Below the pieces are notes generated by a model. That model was given only the letters and a program-made list of their open reading frames with translations. It made no database searches and was not told the DNA's origin. From Streptomyces abyssomicinicus (lineage in GTDB: Bacteria > Actinomycetota > Actinomycetes > Streptomycetales > Streptomycetaceae): a stretch of DNA of 64,000 nucleotides. This document shows, piece by piece, positions 6,525 through 16,005 of the stretch (position 1 is its first letter; every line of letters starts with the position of its first letter). A program made the translations under genes and the position numbers. Location: positions 487,516-551,515 of the forward strand of contig NZ_BBZI01000008.1 in the NCBI RefSeq assembly GCF_008974245.1, given 5' to 3'.

Positions 6525-9491
6525 GTGTTCACCAGGCGTACGTTCAGTGCTCTGGCCGGCACGGCCGTTCTGGGGCTGGCGCTGGCGGGCAGCGGCACGG
6601 CGGCCGCGCCGACGTCGTCCGCGTCGCGGAACGTGCCCACCGGCCGTCCGCCCGCCCCGCCGCGCGCGGACCGGCGCCCGCACTCGGTGCGCCACGACCG
6701 GTACTCGCTGATCGTCGACGGGCAGCGTCTGGTGCTGTGGTCCGGGGAGTTCCACGCGTTCCGGCTGCCCAGCCCCTCGCTGTGGCGGGACGCCCTGCAG
6801 AAGATCCGCGCCTCGGGGCACAACGCGGTGACCGTGCCGGTGGCGTGGAGCCACCACTCCCCCGCGCCGGGCCGCCACGACTTCACCGGCGTGCGCGACC
6901 TGGACCTGCTGCTGCGCACGGCCGCAGAGGAGCAGCTGTACGTGGTGCTGCGCCCCGGCCCGTTCCTCGGCGCCGACCTGGACGCGGGCGGGCTGCCGGG
7001 GTGGCTGGCCGGGACCGGGGGCGCGCCCCGCGCCGACGATCCGGCCTACCTGGAGCACGTCGACGCCTGGCTCACCGCCGTCGACCGGATCGCCCGCCGC
7101 CACCAGTACACCGAGGGCCGCGGCACGGTGCTGCTGTACCAGTTCACCGACGTCAGCGGCGCCGCCTCCGCCGCCTACCGGGAACACCTGTACGCCAAGG
7201 TGCGCGGGGACGGGATCGACGTGCCGGTGTTCCACCGGGAGCTGGCCCCCGCCTCCGAGCCGGACGACGCGGACCCGGCGGCCGTCCCGCCGGACCGCGG
7301 ACTGTACTTCGGGTCGGCCGCCGCCGAGCGGTCGCGTCCGCGCACCGCCGAGGTGCTCGCCGAGTTCGCCACCGGGCAGCCGGTGCCGTGGGGCGGCGGC
7401 CGTTTCGGGCCGCGGGGCTTCGAGGCGGTCCGCCGCGAGTTCGACGCCGCCCACGTGCGCCGCACCTGCCTGACCGACATCGCCAACGGCCTCACCGTCC
7501 ACAACACCCGGCTCGCGTTCGGCGGCACCAACTGGGGCTGGCAGGGCGGCCCTTCGACCATCACCTCCTACGACCTCGCCGCCGGGCACGACGAGGCCCG
7601 CAACCCCACCGCGAAGCTGGCCGCGACCCAGCAGATCGGGCACATGCTGCGCACCGTCCCCGACCTGGCGAAACTGAACCGCGCGGCGGACGTGCGGGCC
7701 GACGACGACCGCGTGCGGGTGTACCACCTCACCAACCCGGACACCGGCTCGCACACGTACGTGCTGCGCAACGACTCGGACGTCCGGGTGTCCACCGCGC
7801 TGCGGGTGGCCGGTTCCGACCTGCCGGTCAAGGTCACGCTGGAGCCGCGCGACGCCCGGCTGATCATGTCGCGGCTGCGGCTCGGCGAGCGGCTGCTGCG
7901 CCACTCCACGGCGCAGCCGATGCTCTTCCTCCCGGTGGGTTCCATGGACGTCGCCGTGTTCACCGGCACCCGTGAGGAGCTGGCCGAGGTGGTCCTGGAG
8001 TGCCCGGTGGGTCCGGTGACCACCCGGCTGGACCCGGAGCCGGCCTGGGCCCTCGACCGGGGCCTGCTGCGGGTGACCGCGCCGCTGGGCAGGGGCGGCC
8101 TGAGCCGGGTGCTGGTGGAGGGCGGCGGCAGCAGCCGCCCGCTGCTGCTGGTCTTCGCCGACGAGGACGACGCGGCGCGGCTGTGGCCGGTGGAGACCCG
8201 CAAGGGGAACTTCCTCGTCTACGGCCCGTCGCTGGTGCGCACCCTCACGCCGCACGAGGACGGCGTGGACCTCACCGGCGACGTGCGGGGGCTCACCGGC
8301 CTGGAGATCTGGGCGCCCGGCGGGATCGGCTCCGCCACCTGGAACGGCACCCGGGTGCGGACCACCGTCTCCCGGGCCAACGCCCTGGTGGCGACGGACC
8401 GGTTGAAGCCGCCGCCGGCCGTGGAACTGCCCGCGCTGACCGGCTGGACCAGCCGGGCCGGGGACCCGGAGGCCGACCCCCGGTTCGACGACGGCCGCTG
8501 GCGTTCCGCCGACCTGGAGGCCTCGTCCGGGACGACGCCGGTGCCCGAGGGGCAGCCGGTGCTCTTCGCGGACGACTACGGCTTCCACTACGGCGACCTG
8601 TGGTACCGGGGCAGGTTCGGCGACGCGCGCGGAGCGGTCTCGGTGCGGCTCTCCTACCGGGCGGGGCCGCAGGGCCTGGTGATGGCCTGGCTGGACGGCG
8701 AGCCGCTGGGCGTCCACCGGCGCCCCGACGACGCCGCCCCGGCCGGCACCGGCACCGGCCCGGACGGGGACACGGCGGGCACCGCCACCGCGGAGTTCGA
8801 GGTGCCCGAGCGGCTGCGCACCCGGGGCGCCCACGTGCTGTCGGTGCTGGTGCGGCCGATGGCCCGTGACGTCGGCAGCGGCTCGGCCGGCGCCTACAAG
8901 GCGGCGCGCGGACTGACCTCGGTGACCTTCGAGGGGGCGCGGCCCGAGGTGCGGTGGCGGCTCCAGGGCGCCAGGGCCGCGGACCCGGTGCGCGGGCCCC
9001 TCAACAACGGCGGCCTCCACGGCGAGCGGAAGGGCTGGCACCTGCCGGGCCCGGTGGACGGCAAGGGCTGGGAGCCCGCCGCGCTCCCCGAAACGGACGA
9101 CCGGGCGGAGGACCGTGCGGAGGGCCTGCCGGACGCGCCGGAGCGGGCGCGGCAGGGCGTCACCTGGTACCGCACCGCCTTCTCCCTGGACGTGCCCGCC
9201 TCGGTGGACGCCTCGGTGGGGCTGGTGCTGGAGGACGACCCGGGGCGGGCCTACCGGACGCAGATCTTCCTCAACGGCTGGAACATGGGCCTGTATGTCA
9301 ACGACACAGGGCCGCAGCACGTCTTCCCGCTGCCGAACGGGGTGCTGCGCACACGGGGTGAGAACACACTGGCGCTGGCCGTCCTGTCGGACGGCACCAC
9401 ACCGGCGGGCCTGGGCAAGGTGAGTCTGCGACTGCTGGGAGCGGCCGCGGGCGGCACCCCGGTGGACGACGTCGAGTCGCCGGGCCGGTGA
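6525..9491 (+). CDS. Tat-exported GH35-like beta-galactosidase, probably impaired in acid/base catalysis
   Basis: A 988-residue secreted protein. The N-terminus (FTRRTFSALAGTAVLGLALA) carries a twin-arginine-like RR followed by a hydrophobic core. GH35 features are LWSGEFHAFRLPSPSLW near residue 72, the nucleophile region AEFATGQPVPWGG near 279, and FGGTNWGWQGG near 339, then several beta-rich jelly-roll domains. At the acid/base position, where GH35 enzymes read Q-(I/V)-E-N-E-Y-G, this protein reads QFTDVSG (about residues 206-212), so the expected Glu is missing. GTG at 6525 is supported by GGAGG 8 bases upstream. It may be a carbohydrate-binding pseudo-enzyme or use another residue. Confidence 0.82.
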   Translation: MFTRRTFSALAGTAVLGLALAGSGTAAAPTSSASRNVPTGRPPAPPRADRRPHSVRHDRYSLIVDGQRLVLWSGEFHAFRLPSPSLWRDALQKIRASGHNAVTVPVAWSHHSPAPGRHDFTGVRDLDLLLRTAAEEQLYVVLRPGPFLGADLDAGGLPGWLAGTGGAPRADDPAYLEHVDAWLTAVDRIARRHQYTEGRGTVLLYQFTDVSGAASAAYREHLYAKVRGDGIDVPVFHRELAPASEPDDADPAAVPPDRGLYFGSAAAERSRPRTAEVLAEFATGQPVPWGGGRFGPRGFEAVRREFDAAHVRRTCLTDIANGLTVHNTRLAFGGTNWGWQGGPSTITSYDLAAGHDEARNPTAKLAATQQIGHMLRTVPDLAKLNRAADVRADDDRVRVYHLTNPDTGSHTYVLRNDSDVRVSTALRVAGSDLPVKVTLEPRDARLIMSRLRLGERLLRHSTAQPMLFLPVGSMDVAVFTGTREELAEVVLECPVGPVTTRLDPEPAWALDRGLLRVTAPLGRGGLSRVLVEGGGSSRPLLLVFADEDDAARLWPVETRKGNFLVYGPSLVRTLTPHEDGVDLTGDVRGLTGLEIWAPGGIGSATWNGTRVRTTVSRANALVATDRLKPPPAVELPALTGWTSRAGDPEADPRFDDGRWRSADLEASSGTTPVPEGQPVLFADDYGFHYGDLWYRGRFGDARGAVSVRLSYRAGPQGLVMAWLDGEPLGVHRRPDDAAPAGTGTGPDGDTAGTATAEFEVPERLRTRGAHVLSVLVRPMARDVGSGSAGAYKAARGLTSVTFEGARPEVRWRLQGARAADPVRGPLNNGGLHGERKGWHLPGPVDGKGWEPAALPETDDRAEDRAEGLPDAPERARQGVTWYRTAFSLDVPASVDASVGLVLEDDPGRAYRTQIFLNGWNMGLYVNDTGPQHVFPLPNGVLRTRGENTLALAVLSDGTTPAGLGKVSLRLLGAAAGGTPVDDVESPGR

Positions 9492-10105
9492 ACGCCGTGC
9501 CGCCCGCGAACGGCTCCGCCCCGGCCGGGCCCTTCACCCGGCTGCACTTCCAGCTGGTGCTGCTGCGCCGCATGGCCGACTTCAACCCGGAGCTGGTCGA
9601 GGAGGCCCGGCGGCGGCTGGGCGCCTCGGCCGCGGAGATGCGGGAGGCCAACCGGCGCTGGCAGGCCATGGTCCGCACGCCGCGCGGCCGGGGCGCGGCC
9701 GCCCGCTACGGCTCGGTGCTGGGCGTGCCGGAGCTGACCCGGCGGCGGGTGATCGGCGACCTGGAGTGCGAGGCGCGGCTGTGGCCGGTGCCGCTCTGGC
9801 CGGACCTGCGGTTCGAGATCCTGGTGGCTCCCACGGGCGCGGTCTGGAACGAGTGGCTGGTGCGCGCACCGGGCGACCCGGGCCCCGGACCGCGCACCTT
9901 GGACGACCTCACGCCCTGGTCCTGCACGGTCGACCAGGCGGCCCGCGCCTTCCCCGGGGCCCGGCCGCTGGAGGGCACCGCCCCGACCCGCTGGGGCCTC
10001 GCGCTGACCCTCCCGGACACGGACGGCGTCCGCGTCGAGTGCGTCGCCGAGTTCACCTGGGGGCTGCTCCAGCGCGTCGTGGTGACGGGGGCCTCCGCCG
10101 GGTAG
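9488..10105 (+). CDS. Conserved hypothetical protein
   Basis: A 205-residue soluble protein that I do not recognise. The GTG start overlaps the stop of the GH35-like gene (GTGA), so it is translationally coupled to it. The first half is helical and charged (MADFNPELVEEARRRLGASA); the second half is rich in Trp and Pro with predicted beta strands (LRFEILVAPTGAVWNEWLV). There is no signal peptide, membrane segment or metal-binding motif. Coupling to an exported glycosidase gene suggests co-expression rather than a shared pathway, because this product should stay in the cytoplasm. Confidence 0.7.
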   Translation: MNAVPPANGSAPAGPFTRLHFQLVLLRRMADFNPELVEEARRRLGASAAEMREANRRWQAMVRTPRGRGAAARYGSVLGVPELTRRRVIGDLECEARLWPVPLWPDLRFEILVAPTGAVWNEWLVRAPGDPGPGPRTLDDLTPWSCTVDQAARAFPGARPLEGTAPTRWGLALTLPDTDGVRVECVAEFTWGLLQRVVVTGASAG

Positions 10106-10146
10106 GTTCCGGGGCGCCGCTGTCCCGTCCGCGCGAAGGAGCGCCC

Positions 10147-11739
10147 ATGTCCGCCTCACCGCAGTCCCCGCCGCCACAGCCGACCCCGCTGCCGCAGTCG
10201 TCACCGCCGAAGTCCTCCGCCGCCTCCCGGACCCCGCTGCCGTTGTTCCCCCTCCTCCACGACCCCGCCCTGGCCCACCGCCCCGCGCTGGCCTTCGGCG
10301 GCGACGCGCTGACGTACGGGGACCTGGCGGGCGCGGCCGGAACGGTGGCCGCCCAGCTCCGCGGTCTGCCGGACCGGGGTGCGGGGCGCCGGGTGGCGGT
10401 GTGGGCGACGTCCGAGCTGGAGACCGCGGTGGCCGTTGTGGGGGCGCTGGCGGCGGGCGTGTGCGTGGTGCCGCTGAACCCGCGGTCGGGTGAGCGGGAG
10501 CTGGAGCACATCCTGTCCGACAGCGCCCCGGACGCGGTGCTGGCCGCCCCCCGGACCCGTCTCCCCGAGGCGACGGCGGGCCTGGAGCGTCTGGACGTCG
10601 ACCCCTGGACCCGCACCGCCCTCGCGCCGGACACCGCCGGCCCCCTCGACGCGGCGCTGGTCGTCTACACCTCCGGCACGACCGGACCGCCCAAGGGCGC
10701 GGTGATCCCCCGCCGGGCGGTCGCCGCCACCCTGGACGCGGTGGCCGACGCCTGGGCCTGGACGGGCGACGACCTGCTGGTGCACGCCCTCCCGCTCTTC
10801 CATGTGCACGGCCTGGTGCTGGGGACGCTCGGTCCGCTGCGACGCGGCGGCTCGCTGCGTCACCTGGGCCGGTTCGACACGGTGGGGGTGGGCCGGGAAC
10901 TGAACGCGGGCGCCACCATGCTGTTCGGGGTGCCGACGATGTACCACCGCATCGCCGAGGCCCTGCCCGCGGAACCGGAGCTGGCGAAGGGGCTGGCCGC
11001 CGCCCGGCTGCTGGTGTCGGGTTCGGCCGCCCTGCCGGTCCACGACCACGAGCGGATCCTGGCCGCCACCGGCCGCCGGGTGATCGAGCGGTACGGGATG
11101 ACCGAGACGCTGATGAACACCAGCGTCCGCGCCGACGCCAGGTCCGGCCCGGCGGCCGCCGGGACGGTGGGGGTCCCGCTGCCCGGCGTGGAGCTGAGGC
11201 TGGTGGACGACGACGGCGCCGCGCTCCCGGCGCCGGACGGCGAGAGCGTCGGGGAGATCCAGGTCCGCGGCCCGAACCTCTTCACCGAGTACCTGAACCG
11301 CCCGGACGCCACCGCCGCCGCCTTCACCGCCGACGGCTGGTTCCGCACCGGCGACATGGCGGTGCGCGAGCCCGACGGATCGGTGCGGATCGTGGGCCGG
11401 CGGGCCACCGACCTGATCAAGAGCGGTGGCTACAAGATCGGCGCGGGCGAGATCGAGAACGCCCTGCTGGAACATCCCGCGGTGGCCGAGGCCGCCGTCA
11501 CCGGGGCGCCCGACGAGGATCTGGGCGAACGGATCGTCGCCTGGATCGTCCCCGCCGACCCGCAGTCGCCACCGGCCTTCGAGGAGCTGACCGGCCATGT
11601 GGCGGACCGCCTGGCGCCCCACAAGCGCCCGCGGGAGGTCCGGCTGATCGACGCCCTGCCCCGCAACGACATGGGAAAGGTGATGAAGCGCGCGCTGGAC
11701 GGAAGCGTGCACTGGACACCTGTTCTGCCGCTCCCTTGA
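10147..11739 (+). CDS. Acyl-CoA synthetase (AMP-binding ligase)
   Basis: A 530-residue ANL-superfamily ligase that activates a carboxylic acid as its AMP ester and transfers it to coenzyme A. The motifs are intact: P-loop VVYTSGTTGPPKGAV (about residue 175), ERYGMTET (about 315), GWFRTGDMAV (about 398), and the C-terminal KSGGYKIGAGEIENALLEHP with the hinge and PRNDMGKVMKRAL with the catalytic Lys. A Pro/Ser-rich stretch covers the first 30 residues. The start follows GAAGGAG. From overall shape it could act on malonate or medium-chain fatty acids; the substrate is not readable from sequence. Confidence 0.9.
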   Translation: MSASPQSPPPQPTPLPQSSPPKSSAASRTPLPLFPLLHDPALAHRPALAFGGDALTYGDLAGAAGTVAAQLRGLPDRGAGRRVAVWATSELETAVAVVGALAAGVCVVPLNPRSGERELEHILSDSAPDAVLAAPRTRLPEATAGLERLDVDPWTRTALAPDTAGPLDAALVVYTSGTTGPPKGAVIPRRAVAATLDAVADAWAWTGDDLLVHALPLFHVHGLVLGTLGPLRRGGSLRHLGRFDTVGVGRELNAGATMLFGVPTMYHRIAEALPAEPELAKGLAAARLLVSGSAALPVHDHERILAATGRRVIERYGMTETLMNTSVRADARSGPAAAGTVGVPLPGVELRLVDDDGAALPAPDGESVGEIQVRGPNLFTEYLNRPDATAAAFTADGWFRTGDMAVREPDGSVRIVGRRATDLIKSGGYKIGAGEIENALLEHPAVAEAAVTGAPDEDLGERIVAWIVPADPQSPPAFEELTGHVADRLAPHKRPREVRLIDALPRNDMGKVMKRALDGSVHWTPVLPLP

Positions 11740-11874
11740 TCAGGTGATCCACGTTCATACGCCCGCGCGAACCACTTGTCGGAAGAAATGCTCACGGTGT
11801 GCCGACGGCGGGCTGCAGACCGGAGGTCGGCGCGTGTCCCGAACAAGCAATCATGTCCCGAGGAGTAGTACCCC

Positions 11875-11934
11875 ATGAACGTCATCACCGACGCGCTCGC
11901 CTGCATCGCCCACTTCCTGGGCTGGCTGATCTGA
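11875..11934 (+). CDS. Candidate 19-residue hydrophobic peptide
   Basis: A very short frame reading MNVITDALACIAHFLGWLI. It is preceded by GAGGAG at a good distance and followed within 40 bases by a strong hairpin terminator (11971-12007). The peptide is amphipathic to hydrophobic with one Cys and could insert into a membrane, as type I toxin or small membrane regulatory peptides do. It lies alone between the acyl-CoA synthetase and the convergent protease. The ribosome binding site plus terminator make it look like a genuine tiny transcription unit. Conservation would decide this, and I cannot check it here. Confidence 0.4.
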   Translation: MNVITDALACIAHFLGWLI

Positions 11935-11970
11935 CGCCGTCCCGGCGAGGCGCCGGAAGCTGAACGCGCA

Positions 11971-12007
11971 GCGGCGCCGTCTCCCCGTCCCAGGGAGGCG
12001 GCGCCGC
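11971..12007. terminator. Strong hairpin terminator
   Basis: Arms GCGGCGCCGTCTCCC (11971-11985) and GGGAGGCGGCGCCGC (11993-12007) pair over 15 bases with a single wobble and a 7-base loop. It lies between the small peptide frame and the convergent protease gene and could serve both. Confidence 0.7.
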
Positions 12008-12033
12008 CGTCGTTCACGCGGGGTCCGTCCGGG

Positions 12034-15000
12034 TCACCTCACGCCGACGGCGCGGATGATCTCCTGGCGGACCGACCCCTCCTTGTCGTCGCGGACCTCG
12101 GCGCGCAGCGAGACGTGGTCCGTGCCGCGCGGCGCGGAGAGGGTGCCGCGCCAGGTGCCGCCGTCGCGGCGCAGGTCCACCTTCCGCCAGGTGGCGCCGT
12201 CGTCGTAGGAGACCTCCAGCTCACCGGACCTCAGCTTTCCGGTCCCGCTCGCGCCGCCGACGTACTCGCCGCTGATGGAGACCGGCACCCGCTGCCCCGC
12301 CCGGATGTCGCCGGACAGGTCGGTGGTGACGTGGAAGCCCAGGTTGAGCAGCGGCATCGTGACCTGTCCGTCCGTCGTCCCGGAACGGAAGGTCCACTCG
12401 CCGTGGCCCCGGGTGGACAGGTCCCACTTCTCCGGGTCGAGGGTGGTGTCGGTGACCAGCTTGAAGGTCTGCTCCTCGGCGGGGGCCTCCCACACGTTGA
12501 GGCCGCTGCCCTGGACGCGGCCCAGCAGGGTGCCGTCCTCGGCGTACGCCTCGGTCACCTGCGTCATGCCGGAGGCGTCGTTCCAGACGTCGCCGAATCC
12601 GGTGTGGTCGGGGCCGGAGTCGCCCCAGCCGGGGACGTTGAAGGCCATCGAGTCGCCCTCGCGGGTCTGGCCCCAGCCGAGGCCCTCGCCCATCCAGGGG
12701 TGCCAGACGGGGCGGAACCAGTTCCGCTCGTGCCGGTCGCCCGCCCGGTAGGTGACCAGACCGGAACGCTGCTCCAGCGCATCGTTGTTCATCATGGTCA
12801 CCTCGTGCCAGGTCAGGCCCTTCTCGACGGTGACGTGGTCGGTGCGCCGGTGCGGGTAGGAGACCCGCTCGCGGAAGCCGACACCGACCGGGAAGGTGTC
12901 GGTGATCGAGTAGCGGAACTCGCTGCCTGCGTCGCTCGGCCGCGTCGCGTGGAACGCCACGTCCACCCGGCCGAGGTCGTCGCGGTCGGGGGCGTACACC
13001 AGGCTGCGGTCCGGGATCGCGCCCGGGTGGCCCTGGGTCAGGTCGTAGACGTACGGGGTGTTCGGCGTGCCCTCGGCCTTGACGGTGCCGCTCCTACGGA
13101 GCCGTTCGGCGTCGGCGGCGTTCAGGGAGGCGACGGGCAGCGGGGCCTCGGCGCCGGTGACGAGGTCGCCGGCCCACATGCTGAGCCGGCCGCGCCGGTC
13201 GTCGGTGACGAAGAGGATCTTCGCGCCGGCCTCGTGCGCGGCACGGGCGAGGGCGGGCAGGTCGGTGTCGTCGCCGATCGTGGCGAGGGCGGCCTTGCCC
13301 TTGACGGCCGCGGTGACCGGGCCGGTGCCGATGTCGGCCAGCCGCAGGCGCAGGTCTCCGTCGACGAGGGGCGCTCCGGCCTGGGGAACCGTCTCGCCGA
13401 CGCCGCGCACCTGCAGCGCGGGCTCACCGAGCCGCCACCGGGTGCGGTACTCGAACGTCCCCTCGGTGACCTGGCGGGTCGGGGCGGCGTAGACGGTGTC
13501 GTAGCGGATCGGGATCTGGAGGGCCGCGACCGCCGAGAGGCCGTTGGCCTCACGGGCGAACTCCATGATCAGCTGCCGGGTCTCGGTGCGGTCGTCGACC
13601 TTCGCCTCGATCTCGCGCAGCTCGGTGCCGTCGAGGGTGATCTCCCGGTCACGGTCGAGGTCGATCTCGGGTGCGGCGAGCAGGCCGAGGCCCAGCGAGT
13701 CCGGGCCGTGCGCGCCGGTGACGTCGAGGAAGGTGTCGACGCTGTAGGTGCCCGGGGGCAGCCGCAGTTCGACCGTGCCGTCGTCGCCCGTGAAGGCGGG
13801 TTCGGCCCAGTTTCCGGCGGCCAGCTTCTGCACCGACAGGCCGGCGGCGGCCGGCTTGCCCTCGCGGTCCTTGACGTGGACGGTCAAGGAGTAGCGCTCC
13901 TCCTCCTTGACCAGGCCGAAGGCGGTGTGGGCGACGGGCTCACCGGCCGCGGAGGCCACGATCCGCCCGCTGGTGCTGCCCACCGGCGCGTCGGTGCCGT
14001 CGCCGGTCACCGTGGTGGAGGCGGTGCCGTGCGCGGGCACCGTCAGCCGGGTGTCGGCGAGGGTGGCGACGCCCGGGCCGCCCTCCACCGCGAGGTCGAG
14101 TTCGACATCGCGGTCGCCGGAGTTGGTGTAGGTGACGGTCTTCGTCGTCGGGGTGTTCTCCTCGTAGGGCCAGCTGTGGAAGCCGAGGTCCACGCTGCCG
14201 GTCGCGGTCACCGACGCGGCCACCACCGCCGGCACGTCGACCCGGCCGGCGCCGAGGGTGTAGGCGGAGGTGTCCAGCCGCTTCGAGGTGGACATCAGGG
14301 CGTTCTTGAGCTGTTCGCCCGTCCAGTCCGGGTTGCGCTGGGCCAGCAGCGCGGCCACCCCGGCGATGTGCGGGGTCGCCATCGAGGTGCCGCTGAGGGC
14401 GACGTAGTCGCCGGAGCCCTCGGAGAGGGTGGAGCGGGCCGCGAGGATGTCGACGCCGGGCGCCGCCAGGTCGGGCTTGAGCGCGTTGTCGCCGGACCGG
14501 GGGCCCGCGCTGGTGAAGTAGGCGGGCGCGTCCTCGTGGTCGACGGCGGCGACGGTCAGCGCGGCGTCGGCGGCGCCGGGCGAGCCTATGGACGAGGGGG
14601 TGCCGGTGTTCCCGGCGGCGATCACGAAGAGCGCCCCGGTCTCGCGGGAGAGGGTGTTGACGGCCTGTGCCATGGGGTCGGTGCCGTCGCTGGGCTCCTG
14701 GGACCCCAGGCTCATGGACACGATCTTCGCGCCGACGTCGCGTGCCGCCCACTCCATGCCGGCGATGATCTGCGACTCGCTGCCGGAGCCGGAGTCGTCG
14801 AGGACCTTGCCGACGGCCAGCGTGGCGTCGGGGGCGACGCCCTTCTCCTTGCCGTCGGAGGCGGCGCCGCTGCCGCCGACGGTGGAGGTCACATGGGTGC
14901 CGTGACCGTCGCGGTCGGCGACCTCCTGGCCCTCGATGAAGCTGCGGGACTGCGCGATTCGGCCCGTCAGGTCGGGGTGGGAGACGTCGACACCGGTGTC

Positions 15001-15681
15001 CAGCACGGCGACCGTGACGCCCTCGCCGGTCAGCCCGGCGTCCCAGGCGGCCCCCGTGCCGATCTGCGCGTTGCTCTCGGCCATCGTGGCCTCGACCCGC
15101 CCGTCCAGCCAGACACCGTCCACGCCCGCCTGGCGGGTGACGGCCTTCCAGAAGTCGCGGCCCTTTTCGGCGGTGACGGCCGCGCCCCGGACGCTGGGCA
15201 GCGACCGCTCGCGGTCGGCGCCCTCGGGGGTGGTGGTCCGGGCGCCCTTGCCGTACGTGACGATCAAGGGGAGTTCACCGGTCCTGGCGTCGGTGAGGCC
15301 CTGCTCGATCAGGCCGGTGACGTCGAAGAGCCGCCGGTCCAGGGTGCCGTCCCGCAGACGGGACTCGGCCTCCTCGGGGACGACCAGGACGTTGCCGTCC
15401 ACCACGTCGGTGCGCACGGCGCCGGTGGCGCCCTCGGGGGCCTGCACCTCGACGGTCCTGCGCCCGCCGCCGAGTTCGGTGACGGTGACCTGGTGGCCCG
15501 TCACCAGGGTGACGGTGTGGGCGGCGGCGGACGCGGCGCGGGCCGCCGTGGGGGAACCGCCCGCGGGGAGCGGGGCGGCTCCGGCGGGCGTGACCGGTGC
15601 CAGCAGCGCGCAGGCGAGGCAGGCGGAGACCAGGCCGACGGTTCTGCGGGGGGAACGGGGACGTGCGAAATGGGGGCTCAT
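12034..15681 (-). CDS. Secreted subtilisin-like serine protease (S8)
   Basis: A 1215-residue exported protease. It has a Sec-type signal peptide (residues 1-36, ending APVTPAGAA), a propeptide region, then a catalytic S8 domain with the full triad: Asp228 in VAVLDTGVDVSHPDL, His260 in RDGHGTHVTSTV and Ser433 in LSGTSMATPHIAG, with the oxyanion Asn in AAGNTG near 358. More than 700 residues follow, rich in beta structure, including a GTYSVDTFLDV-type carboxypeptidase-regulatory-like module near 645 and an Ig-like C-terminus. GAGAGGG precedes the ATG. The large C-terminal part probably binds substrate or the cell wall. Likely role: extracellular protein degradation. Confidence 0.93.
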   Translation of the reverse strand: MSPHFARPRSPRRTVGLVSACLACALLAPVTPAGAAPLPAGGSPTAARAASAAAHTVTLVTGHQVTVTELGGGRRTVEVQAPEGATGAVRTDVVDGNVLVVPEEAESRLRDGTLDRRLFDVTGLIEQGLTDARTGELPLIVTYGKGARTTTPEGADRERSLPSVRGAAVTAEKGRDFWKAVTRQAGVDGVWLDGRVEATMAESNAQIGTGAAWDAGLTGEGVTVAVLDTGVDVSHPDLTGRIAQSRSFIEGQEVADRDGHGTHVTSTVGGSGAASDGKEKGVAPDATLAVGKVLDDSGSGSESQIIAGMEWAARDVGAKIVSMSLGSQEPSDGTDPMAQAVNTLSRETGALFVIAAGNTGTPSSIGSPGAADAALTVAAVDHEDAPAYFTSAGPRSGDNALKPDLAAPGVDILAARSTLSEGSGDYVALSGTSMATPHIAGVAALLAQRNPDWTGEQLKNALMSTSKRLDTSAYTLGAGRVDVPAVVAASVTATGSVDLGFHSWPYEENTPTTKTVTYTNSGDRDVELDLAVEGGPGVATLADTRLTVPAHGTASTTVTGDGTDAPVGSTSGRIVASAAGEPVAHTAFGLVKEEERYSLTVHVKDREGKPAAAGLSVQKLAAGNWAEPAFTGDDGTVELRLPPGTYSVDTFLDVTGAHGPDSLGLGLLAAPEIDLDRDREITLDGTELREIEAKVDDRTETRQLIMEFAREANGLSAVAALQIPIRYDTVYAAPTRQVTEGTFEYRTRWRLGEPALQVRGVGETVPQAGAPLVDGDLRLRLADIGTGPVTAAVKGKAALATIGDDTDLPALARAAHEAGAKILFVTDDRRGRLSMWAGDLVTGAEAPLPVASLNAADAERLRRSGTVKAEGTPNTPYVYDLTQGHPGAIPDRSLVYAPDRDDLGRVDVAFHATRPSDAGSEFRYSITDTFPVGVGFRERVSYPHRRTDHVTVEKGLTWHEVTMMNNDALEQRSGLVTYRAGDRHERNWFRPVWHPWMGEGLGWGQTREGDSMAFNVPGWGDSGPDHTGFGDVWNDASGMTQVTEAYAEDGTLLGRVQGSGLNVWEAPAEEQTFKLVTDTTLDPEKWDLSTRGHGEWTFRSGTTDGQVTMPLLNLGFHVTTDLSGDIRAGQRVPVSISGEYVGGASGTGKLRSGELEVSYDDGATWRKVDLRRDGGTWRGTLSAPRGTDHVSLRAEVRDDKEGSVRQEIIRAVGVR

Positions 15682-16005
15682 CTACCCTCTCTTCGTCCAG
15701 CGTCCGCCGGGAGGTGACGGGCGCTTCCCGAAGATTCTTGGCAGGCTTATGTCACCGTCAGGTCAAGACCGGCGGGCGGGATTGCGCCGTGACGGGAACC
15801 CGCCTTCCGCGTGATGCCGCGTGATGCCGCGTGATGCCGCGTGGGCCGCCACCCGCGCACGACACGCCGTGCGCGGGTGGCCGGCCACCCGTTAGGACCG
15901 CACACGGCCGGGCGGTCCCAGCGGGCGCCGCGTGCCGCGGGCTCGCAGGATGCCTCAGAGGGGCGCCGGCCGGGCGTCGCCCACCGCATCCGGGAGGTTC
16001 CCCAA
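15682..16005. other. Divergent region with triple 10-mer and 14-bp hairpin
   Basis: About 320 bases lie between the leftward protease and rightward mbl. They contain three consecutive copies of the 10-mer GCGTGATGCC (15809-15838, with a partial fourth) and directly after them a hairpin at 15848-15881. Its arms, GCCACCCGCGCACG and CGTGCGCGGGTGGC, form a 14-bp perfect stem around a 6-base loop. I see no coding frame. The hairpin has no T-run, so it is more likely a leader structure or operator than an intrinsic terminator. Confidence 0.5.
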
